From positions 13,330,195 through 13,394,194 of the forward strand of contig JABAKD010000012.1 of NCBI GenBank assembly GCA_012845835.1: a DNA stretch of 64,000 bases, in the 5' to 3' direction. Below are positions 56,866 to 64,000 of the stretch, in pieces. The first letter of the stretch is position 1, and every line of letters starts with the position of its first letter. The translations under genes were made by a program, and so were the position numbers. This DNA comes from Undaria pinnatifida. Taxonomy: Eukaryota; Sar; Phaeophyceae; Laminariales; Alariaceae. The notes beneath the pieces are model-generated. The model saw only the letters and a list, made by a program, of their open reading frames with translations, was not told the origin of the DNA and did no database searches.

Positions 56866-58500
56866 CCGTAGTTTTCGAGGATGCATGACAAATTAGTATG
56901 ACGAGTATAGGATTACAGGTAAATCGAGGCTGTGCATGCGACAGCACTGCCAAGGGTACATGTTCATATATCTCGTGTTTGAATAAAGAAAGAGAAACAC
57001 TGGAATCAGCTTGCAAAAAAATCACAGCAACAAGTTACGTCATCCTGCACACGATGACGAACAACAACAGCAGGTTATAAGGCTGGGTAACCCAAGCGTA
57101 GCCCGGCGCTAGGAAACGCCCCCCTTTGTTGCGGGAGATCTCCCGCTGTGCCGCCCCGATCCGCCTAGGTTAAATGCTGCCTGTTTTGGTTATCTAGCTT
57201 TATAGCAAGCAGCAGCAGCCCCCGCACAACTTTTATGTGCGTGTAATTTCAACTACAACAGCAGGAGCGGCAGCTGCTGCAGTTCGACAACAGCAAGCAG
57301 GAATTCCCGTACAACAATCATATGCACATAAATAGTGTACATGCCCCACACGATCGTAATACCTAGATTCATGATGAAAGTAAAATAGGATACTTTGTTA
57401 TTTACTCGATTTAATTGCGAGAAAAACGATGTAATGCGTCAACGTTCATTCCCGTGTCACGTAACACGTTAATGACTCCATCATGGTTCATTGCAGGATT
57501 AATTTCCATTCATTATTACTTTTGACTCATGAAAAACTTACTAAAAACGGGCGACCGGTGTATTACGCAGCTTGCAAAGATTCACCAAGATTATTATCGA
57601 CCCTAAATGTGTTGTACTCACACCTGACGTTGTTAGAATATCTCTATATAGTACAAGGGCCCCGCATGGGCGCCGGCGATGCTTCGGGTATGGCAGGGCA
57701 GCACTTCGACGAAATATGTTGTAGCTGTCCGATTTGACATTGAAGTTTAAAGTAATGTCAAAAGTTTAATACGAACATGATATTCTGAAGGTCATAATTT
57801 GACAGAAGAAAAACGTGATATACAACAAAGAACGCAAGGATAGGCGAAGCGCACTGTTCTTGTTAAATGCGCCGTCACGTAAATGTTGGCGTATATCAAA
57901 CAAAAATACCGAAAAGATTATTAAGGACCTGCGTCGCCCCTAGGCGAAACGACAGAGGACTTGGCATCAACGAAGAAACTGCACTGCTGTCCCAGTGGCA
58001 ATGGAGCTTCGAAATCGACAGAATGCAAAAGTCGGTTTGCATCAACCGTGGACATGGGGCCATGTCAGCCGGCGAGGTTTTGGAACAAGAGCTTTGCCTG
58101 AGGGCTGTCGCATTGCTCTGCATGGTCACGGGCGAGGAGCAAAACGAAGAACAGGAGAGCGATCTTCTCGTTGCGGCGGCGTTGTCTAAGATAGATTCGG
58201 GGGTGGCTTTGCTCTTGCGGGAGGTTGGCGTAGCGCTTCTTCTCTGTTTGTACTCGAGAAGGCGGGGTATGTGCATCTGCTGTATTTGCTTCGCGCATGC
58301 TTTCACGTTTTCGAAATCGGACGCGTCCCCTCAATAAATAATACCCAGAGTGTCTCTACCAGGGCGACTGCTGACAGTGCCTTGTGTACTTTCTACTTAG
58401 AGGCTAACATTATTTACTGGTAGTTTTTTTCATTTTGGACTATGCGCAAAGCGGAAGGTCAATACTTGGTATTTTTTCATTCCGGACAGAAAATCCGACT
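56866..58500. other. Gene-free or unrecognised stretch
   Basis: Includes a palindrome GCGGGAGATCTCCCGC at about 57138, a small CAG-rich patch (57210-57300), and a 156-codon plus frame (57867-58337) fully overlapped by a 136-codon minus frame. Neither frame shows a known domain, so no gene is called. Confidence 0.4.
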
Positions 58501-58768
58501 TGTACCGACTCGCGCGACCGCGGGCCCGATGGTATCAGCTCCGAGGACTTCCCCTCGTAGGCTCGGAGCGCGTTTGTTCACAATACAATAGATCGTTCGT
58601 TATCGCACGGGGAAGTGCCATGCCATCGGCCATGGACCTTCCCGTTCGTATCTCAAGATCTCAAGAGCTCACAAGAAACGCCAATAATGACATTTTCACT
58701 CCCTGACAAAATCTATCCAACCATTCTATGTAAGGTAAAATGCCCAATGATACGACCACAGCGGTACA
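58501..58768 (-). repeat. 3' LTR of the deleted gypsy element
   Basis: 268 bp. It shares CGACTCGCGCGACCGCGGGC and GACCTTCCCGTTCGTATCTC with the other LTR, with about a dozen differences and a 3-bp indel. Confidence 0.88.
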
Positions 58769-59296
58769 GTACCCCCCAAAAGCCCAATCTCGGGCTACCA
58801 ACAAGTTGGCTCAGATCGAGTGGCTTTGATAAACATAGCTGTCCGTACGTTGGGCAATGATCAAATCCAACAAATCGTGGTCACTTTCACCACGACCAAA
58901 GATCTACCATGTTTACTGGCCGCGAACAAGGATTGTTCAGCAGCCGCGTCATCACCAATGAACCTTCAAGCAAACCACGCACCTCGCGTCACACCTCCAA
59001 TTACGCATGCAACTTGCCGATGCCCAGACCACACATGGATTGTGTATTTCAGTACAACAGTCGCCCGAAAAGCGGAAGCGTCAACCCCGGACATGCTCTG
59101 TCCACATACAGCCTCGGCGATGAACCGCCAGCTGTGGCGGCGTCAGGTGCTATCAGCGCCCGGCGCAGAAACTCCAAGTCAGAAAAAAAGTCGAAATTCA
59201 AACTTTCGATAAAACCGAAAATAAGCAATTCAGAATTCGGGATCTCCCCCAAACCACATATGATCAAAAACACAGCCCATACCGCTGTACGAGTCC

Positions 59297-59440
59297 ACGC
59301 ATCTGATCCGTCTCCAACCGCAGCGCCTTAAGCTCTTTTCGCAACACGGCCGTCGCGCCATCAAACACGCGCGACACCGGCTCCCAGGTGCTCTCCGCCT
59401 CCTCCAGCCCTTCCCAGGCCCCTTGACGACAAACTCGTCG
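59297..59440 (-). pseudogene. Chromodomain-like tail of the gypsy polyprotein
   Basis: The minus strand reads DDEFVVKGPGK, and one base out of frame, LEEAESTWEPVSRVFDGA, then VLRKELKALRLETDQ and a stop. The STWEPVSRV string is the chromodomain's conserved Trp-Glu-Pro core. It probably steered integration in the intact ancestor. A one-base shift at the GGGAAGGG run separates it from the upstream frame. Confidence 0.7.
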
Positions 59441-60083
59441 TCACTACCGAGCGGCAATCGGGGTAAGACCCTGCCGCACTCCACCACAGGCGATTACGTT
59501 CAGGTGGGGGCGTCACCCGCACCACCATTGCCCCTGCATGAAACCAAACCGCCACAGGCTTCTTGCGTGCAGGTGGGTCACCCCACAACGCCCGACATAA
59601 CACGTCAAGGTGCGTGCGAAAAGCGATATCGCGCAGCATCTTGGCACATTCCGGCGGGGGGGCATGGTCAACAGCGTTATCGACAGCCGTCTCCAACACG
59701 CCCGCACGATCCCGCATTTCCACCTCGGAATCCTGGAATATCATGGGTCGTTGAGACGGCAGCGTCAGTGCGACCTCATCGTCGACGTCGCTTGGCGCGT
59801 CACCGCTCGGCACGAACGCTGTGACAGCCATCGCCGCTCGCATCACAGCACCATCGTTGGGCTCGCCCACAGAACGAGCTTTAAGCTCCATCCCAGCGCC
59901 ATCTTCACGCCCTTGTGCCTTCAATACAGAGGCCTTGAGGTACGCCATGACGTCGATGCCGAGTTTCTCTCTCAGCGTCTTCTGCCCGATGATAACCACA
60001 ACGCCCCCCCCGGGGAGCACGATAAACGGCATGGTAAACCGGACTGGTCCCATGGTGTATCGATCGTTAAGTGGAGTGGACAC
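59441..60083 (-). pseudogene. Gypsy protease-like region and RT linker
   Basis: Includes VRFTMPFIVLPGGG, IIGQKTLREKLGIDVMAYLK and then EMRDRAGVLETAVDNAVDH and MLRDIAFRTHLDVLCRALW. These are the late protease strands and the segment leading to RT. The protein stops matching pol after about 59520 and passes straight into the chromodomain tail, which marks the deletion. A single-base loss near 60050 (TGGGACC where TGGGGACC is expected) separates it from the gag/protease frame upstream. Confidence 0.7.
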
Positions 60084-61075
60084 GATTGCGTCTCAATATC
60101 ACACTCCTGGCCCAACGACGTCACCACACGCGCATGCCCAACAAACGTCTGCCTTAACGCGATTTGCGTCATCCCCACCTGTTCCCGCAGGGCCTGTACC
60201 AGCTCCTCCGACATTGCTGTGATGCTTGAACGAGAAGCCATGAGCCCCCTGACCTCAGCAGCCGCCGAAGCACCGGGAACCGCAAGACGCCCCGCGAGAT
60301 GCGGCGTCAGCACCTCCACATGCGGTTCGTTCTCTACCGAATTCACGATCGGCTCACCACATCTGCCAGGCTGCACGACCGCGACACGCGCGGAATAAAT
60401 GGTGCTGGAATCTCCACGCCACTGCTGTGACGCGGTTGCCGCCGGCTGCACCGGAACGGTGTGAAGAACTGGTGCTGCATTCTGTGGCCCAGCGCTTTGG
60501 GAAACCTGGTGCTGCACCGTCTGGGTGAGCCCATTATTCACTGGCACCATCTTCTCCCGCGGCACGCGAATGTATACGTAGCCATCGTCATTCTGTGTAG
60601 ACCCTTCAGGGGCAGCAGGTTTGGTCCTCGTGACCACCGCCTTTGAGGCGATTTGGTACCCACTAGCTCGAGGGGTGGCAGACGCAGGGGTCATCCCAGT
60701 TGTCTTGCTCCGGGTATGCTGAGCGGGACCGTTTGTGGACTGCTGCTGCTGTGTGGGGGTCTGGCTGTGGCTCTGGCCATGGACGCCTTTCCCCGCCTTA
60801 CTCTGCAGGCTTTGGGGGCAGTCCCACAGCTTGTGTCCCAGCTTACCACATGCGAAACACTCGTTGTTGTCGTACCGACGATTCCGCTCTGCTTTCACAT
60901 CAGCAGCCTTGGCATTCTCGAGCGAGTCGTGCTCGTCAGCAGCACTTCCCTGCGGCTTGGCCCCCGCAGCAGCCATCGATCTAGCGTCACGCCGTTGTGC
61001 TGTTTGCCGACGTTCAGCGTCGTTGGCCTCAATTACAGCTTGGTCCCGTTTCCGCTTGGAAAAAATGTTGAACAA
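59972..61075 (-). pseudogene. Gag C-terminus with zinc knuckle and protease start
   Basis: A 367-codon minus frame. A zinc knuckle CFACGKLGHKLWDC (CX2CX4HX4C) lies about 70 residues in and is followed by a Gln/Thr-rich linker. The protease region (SRSSITAMSEELVQALREQV, ECDIETQSCPLHLTIDTP) follows. Where the catalytic Asp-Ser/Thr-Gly is expected, just before SRSSI, the sequence reads AEVRGLMA, so the active site appears lost. The frame probably once joined the 61093-61821 frame: reading FDFVTHDPDALFNIFSKRK across 61115-61060 gives a continuous protein. Confidence 0.75.
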
Positions 61076-61092
61076 CGCGTCAGGGTCATGCG

Positions 61093-61821
61093 TTACGAAA
61101 TCGAAACGCGTCTTTTTTCCACCTTGCGACGGAACTCGAGTGGCTCGATTCCCGCGGCTATTGCCTCAACCAGCACCTTGCCATGCTTTAGCGTGTACTG
61201 CCGACCGTCGGGCCTCACCACCTCCGTGAGCCCGCTGTCAACAAGGTATTTCCGCAAGGCACGTTTTTGAATAAACACCCTGCTATCTACCGGCACGCTC
61301 GCATCCATCTTCAACACACGAACTATCTGGCGGCAAAAATCCTCATCGCTCGTCTGCTGTATATCAACGCCAGCACACCTTTTGAGCCCTTGCATTGGCT
61401 CATCCTCGGAGAGGTCAACCCAGGGCTTGCCATCGTAGAACTTATCAACCACCATCATTTGGGTCGCCGAATCTACCAGCTCTCGCCTCCTCGCGAGTAT
61501 CCGGTTTCCTCCATCTTGGTTTGTGACACGCATCTGCTGCTCGTACTCCGAGTAGGCAACGAGAAATTCACCCATATCTTCGAAGGTAACAACATAACCA
61601 CCCAACGTAGGCGGTCTGTCTCCCCCGATCGTCACCTTGATTTCCGGCTTCAGCCGGCCACCGGCTCGGCCTCCACCTCTCGGGTTGCCCCAGAATGGAC
61701 TCGTCAGCGCCCTGCGCTCGTGCTCCTCTTGCTGCTGTAGGGTCTTCCATTGCTTTCGGCTGGTGTCCCACGCCAGCACGCAAAACAGTGCTTTCCGGCC
61801 TCCGAAAAGCAAATTGGTCAC
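61093..61821 (-). CDS. Gag N-terminal (capsid) part of the deleted gypsy element
   Basis: A 242-codon minus frame, the first after the 5' LTR. It contains MGEFLVAYSEYEQQMR, DKFYDGKPWVDLSEDE and ALRKYLVDSGLTEVV and looks like a capsid domain. It ends prematurely just past an A6 run (61112-61117). A one-base shift there would continue into the zinc-knuckle frame. Whether this is mutation, programmed frameshifting or a base-calling error cannot be told from one copy. The role (particle assembly) is inferred from position and family. Confidence 0.65.
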   Translation of the reverse strand: MTNLLFGGRKALFCVLAWDTSRKQWKTLQQQEEHERRALTSPFWGNPRGGGRAGGRLKPEIKVTIGGDRPPTLGGYVVTFEDMGEFLVAYSEYEQQMRVTNQDGGNRILARRRELVDSATQMMVVDKFYDGKPWVDLSEDEPMQGLKRCAGVDIQQTSDEDFCRQIVRVLKMDASVPVDSRVFIQKRALRKYLVDSGLTEVVRPDGRQYTLKHGKVLVEAIAAGIEPLEFRRKVEKRRVSIS

Positions 61822-61856
61822 GTTTCGGGTAGTAAGCAGAACTTACCCACTTCATT

Positions 61857-62127
61857 TGTACCGACTCGCGCGACCGCGGGCCCGGTGGTATCAGCTCCAC
61901 GGACTTCCCCTTGCAGCCTCGGAGCGCGTTTGTCCACAATGCAATAGATCGTTCGTTGTCGAACGGGGAAGTGCCATGCCATCGGTCATGGACCTTCCCG
62001 TTCGTATCTCAAGATCTCAAGAAGAGCTCACACGAAACACCAATAATGACATTTGCACTCCCTGACAAAATGTATCCAACCATTCTATGCAAGGTAAAAT
62101 GCCCAATTATACGACCACAGCGGTACA
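61857..62127 (-). repeat. 5' LTR of the deleted gypsy element
   Basis: 271 bp. On the minus strand it is followed by AATGAAGTGGGTAAGTTC. The primer site was not recognised. Confidence 0.88.
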
Positions 62128-62525
62128 GGCTTCGGAAAAAAAATAGGCGCAAACACTCTAGCCTCTTCTTTCACGATGTACTACTGCATAAAAAAAAAGT
62201 TATCTGAACATAAGTTTTGCCTAGAGAAGAATGGACAAGTAAAAAATATGAATTTCCGGAAAACGGTAGGGATGCTGTGTGTGGTAGTCATAAACCTTCG
62301 CAATTTTTTTTTTCTTCATCCCATTTAAATATCCTCGCGCTACTCTCGCGCTCCCTCCCAGAAGTAACTCAGATCCGGGGTAACATACCGGGCCCTCCCC
62401 CCCCCTCCCCACGTCGGCACGTGCCTTCATTTTATCGCGACAAGAAATCAGCATTTTCTTCCATTGTCGACTCGCGTCGAATTGTATACCTACCCACGCT
62501 GCTAAGCGCTCTCAGCAGTTGACCC
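62128..62525. other. Gene-free stretch
   Basis: No recognisable gene. C-run near 62398. Confidence 0.4.
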
Positions 62526-62527
62526 CT

Positions 62528-62640
62528 CCTTTTTTTTGCATTTTTGCAAATAAAGTCATATCTCATCACGGTGGGAATCGAATTCGAGGACAAACGCTAG
62601 TAGTATTCGAGGGTAACCACTAGACCACAGGGGCGACAGG
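62528..62640 (-). mobile_element. tRNA-derived SINE-like element
   Basis: On the minus strand GCCCCTGTGGTCTAGTGGTT carries a clear Pol III A box. About 40 bases on, CGAATTCGATTCCCACC is a B box. The acceptor and T stems do not pair, so it is not a working tRNA. Downstream comes a short body ending in an A8 run near 62530, as in a short SINE. Confidence 0.55.
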
Positions 62641-63100
62641 CTGACAATTTAATAAAACAAAATAGGATATTTGCATAGAGATTGCATTCCCCCGAAAATG
62701 TATGATATTACCATTGTGTTGACGCCGCCTTACCCAGAGAGGTGTTGCCTGTGGTGGCAGTGGTGGCAGTCGACATTAGTTACTGCTGCTCTTGAAGCTC
62801 GGAATTTGAAAACAACACACCAAGCATATCTTAGCGACTATTATTATTACAGAGTATTTACTGTTGTATCATCGATTGCTCGCGCACACGACATGTTGTC
62901 AACAAGATCCCCATTATTAAAGATTGTTGCTGTATCATCGATTAGTACGCCACGCGTTGACCCGTCCTCGGAAAAACATCTGCCGAGGAATCCAAAATCC
63001 AAAATCGTCGCCGATTCTCGGGTGTGTCTCTTACCCCCCGTAGTACTCGTTCACGACCAGGTAGGGGACGGATAAGGAAGGGCGAGGGGCGTTAGACGGC
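62641..63100. other. Gene-free stretch
   Basis: No recognisable gene or repeat. Confidence 0.4.
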
Positions 63101-63119
63101 GCCCCTCGAGCAAAGTGAT

Positions 63120-63290
63120 TTGACCGAGAAATCTTGCAGCACTACCCACTGAGCTACTTAAATTACTTGACTCAGTAGCTCAGTGGGTAGTGCTACAAAT
63201 GTTGTCGAGTTCGTAAACTGATTCTCACCGACTTTTTACCAGGGATCTCCAGGGCTCTCCCCTCGCCACTGACTACTACAGCAGTAGTAG
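63120..63290. repeat. Head-to-head tRNA-like inverted repeat
   Basis: GCAGCACTACCCACTGAGCT and its inverse AGCTCAGTGGGTAGTGCTAC flank a ~16-base spacer (about 63137-63199). The right arm continues as a tRNA-like unit: A box TAGCTCAGTGGGTAGTG, then GAGTTCGTAAAC as a weak B box and TTCTCACCGAC. It may be two SINE heads facing away from each other. Confidence 0.6.
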
Positions 63291-63354
63291 TCAAGAGCAA
63301 ACAACCAAAATAACCATTCATAATGTCTTCAGCGCACACGCTTGAAAAAGACAA

Positions 63355-63412
63355 ATATGAAGTCGGTGAAAATCGAACTCACGACACATAGCACTACCCA
63401 CTCTCACGTGAC
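63355..63412 (-). repeat. tRNA-like arm left of the TRIM
   Basis: On the minus strand AGTGGGTAGTGCTATGTGTC, then GAGTTCGATTTTCACCGAC, a second copy of the tRNA-like unit. With the arm at 63790-63812 it forms a palindrome into which the TRIM inserted. Confidence 0.55.
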
Positions 63413-63496
63413 TGTTATAAGGCTTAGTTTGGGTAAGCTATTGGTTAAGCTTTTGCAAGTGGTCAAACGGACTAATACCCCACTAATACCTTAACA
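63413..63496 (+). repeat. 5' LTR of the TRIM
   Basis: 84 bp; the solo copy in reverse orientation is at 12359-12442. Confidence 0.9.
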
Positions 63497-63701
63497 AATG
63501 GCGTCGTCGGCAGGAGCATGGGTTTTTTGGGTCGTGGGTTCAAATCCCACATCCACTATGATAAACTTTTTCAGACTTTCCCCATGTCAAACTTGAAAAA
63601 TACTCTTCCCGGTATCCCCAGGAAATGAAACGGCTTGGATATTGAGAGATCCGCCCGTATATCCGGCCGACCTGCTATCCCGCCGTTTCAGGGGGGAAAA
63701 G

Positions 63702-63785
63702 TGTTATATGGCTTAGGATGGGTAAGCTATTGGTTAACCTTTTGCAAGTGGTCAAACGGACCAATACCCCACTAATACCTTAATA
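63702..63785 (+). repeat. 3' LTR of the TRIM
   Basis: 84 bp, six differences from the 5' LTR. Terminal CA has become TA. Confidence 0.9.
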
Positions 63786-63847
63786 TGACTCAATAACTCA
63801 GTGGGTTATGCTAAAAAAACAACCAAATACTGATTCTACGATAGACA

Positions 63848-64000
63848 CCCCCAAAACCAGCGATTTTCTTTAACGGGTATTTCATGGCTGCTCGACACGA
63901 GGAAGGGTGCTATGAAAAACTATCTTGATGCATTTTCTTGTTTGCACGAAGGGCTGTCGAACAATGACGTGTGGGTGGCAAAGGGCACCGTGTTTCAGGA
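63848..64000 (+). repeat. Dispersed repeat, continues past the window
   Basis: Matches 21440-21655 in inverse orientation (CCAAAACCAGCG, TTTCATGGCTGCTCGACACG, GAAGGGCTGTCGAACAATGA). The right end lies outside the window. Confidence 0.65.

Larger units (their letters stand above)
58501..62127 (-). mobile_element. Internally deleted chromodomain gypsy element
   Basis: 3,627 bp. The LTRs 58501-58768 and 61857-62127 run TGTACC to GGTACA in element orientation. Flanks GACT and GGCT fit a 4-bp duplication with one change. A purine tract (CTTTTGGGGGG on the minus strand) lies just inside the left (3') LTR. Coding order on the minus strand is gag, zinc knuckle, protease-like region, start of the RT linker, then directly a chromodomain tail. 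RT, RNase H and the integrase core are absent, so it is non-autonomous. Confidence 0.88.
63413..63785 (+). mobile_element. Complete TRIM (miniature LTR retrotransposon), 373 bp
   Basis: Two 84-bp direct repeats (63413-63496 and 63702-63785) differ at six positions and run TGTTATA to CCTTAACA/CCTTAATA. Two bases after the first is a primer-binding site TGGCGTCGTCGGCAGG (63499-63514). It fits CCA, one discriminator base, a 7-base acceptor strand and a T-stem of a serine-type tRNA. A polypurine tract AGGGGGGAAAAG ends exactly at the second repeat. A perfect TGAC duplication flanks the whole (63409-63412 and 63786-63789). The 205-bp interior has no gene. It contains a perfect tRNA-like T-arm GTGGGTTCAAATCCCAC. 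Confidence 0.92.

Noticed and set aside
57867-58337. 156-codon plus-strand frame
   Set aside because: No domain or convincing start is seen, and a minus frame of similar length overlaps it, so there is no reason to prefer either.
62528-62640. A functional tRNA gene
   Set aside because: A and B boxes are good, but the acceptor and T stems do not pair.

Overview
This is nuclear DNA from a eukaryote with a large, repeat-rich genome. The best fit is a stramenopile of brown-algal (Ectocarpus-like) type. That assignment is an inference from three things: a multi-exon gene with long introns, chromodomain Ty3/gypsy and Ty1/copia elements, and many GTA/CAG trinucleotide repeats. No bacterial operon, organelle gene, rRNA gene or CRISPR array was seen. 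Most of the window is transposable elements, in several age classes and often nested. Most long open frames inside G-runs or ACACC arrays are low-complexity artefacts.

Layout. 1-8.9 kb: copies of a dispersed G-run repeat, microsatellites, and one possible first exon of a secreted or membrane protein (5460-5600, minus). 8.95-12.9 kb: a decayed Ty3/gypsy element with 271/278-bp LTRs, a perfect 4-bp target duplication, an antisense serine-tRNA-like sequence at its primer-binding site, an integrase split by a MITE, a chromodomain, and an 84-bp solo LTR from a miniature retrotransposon. 13-25 kb: G-run repeat blocks, MITEs and microsatellites. 25.1-32.9 kb: an old, frameshifted Ty1/copia element with a 192-bp tandem repeat between integrase and reverse transcriptase. 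33.2-36.6 kb: a gypsy fragment, then large ACACC and GGGTG pentanucleotide arrays. 36.6-39.6 kb: about 3 kb with no recognised feature. 39.6-45.4 kb: a complete, very young Ty1/copia element with one uninterrupted 1,608-codon gag-pol frame and LTRs differing at one base. 46.9-53.3 kb (minus): the only confident host gene, a tropinone-reductase-like short-chain dehydrogenase with five recognisable exons whose introns are full of repeats. 54.7-56.8 kb: the longest G-run repeat block. 58.5-62.1 kb (minus): a gypsy element that keeps gag, a protease-like region and a chromodomain tail but has lost RT, RNase H and the integrase core. 62.5-64 kb: tRNA-derived SINE-like pieces and a complete 373-bp TRIM element.

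The most interesting system is the TRIM at 63413-63785. It has 84-bp LTRs, a primer site matching a serine-tRNA 3' end, a polypurine tract, and TGAC target duplications. Its solo LTR lies inside the 9-13 kb gypsy element. The two families share LTR termini, 4-bp duplications and a serine-tRNA-type primer, which suggests that the large family (or a relative) mobilised the miniature one. The second notable system is the modular G-run repeat family, with about fifteen partial copies and conserved blocks alternating with runs of up to about 30 G.
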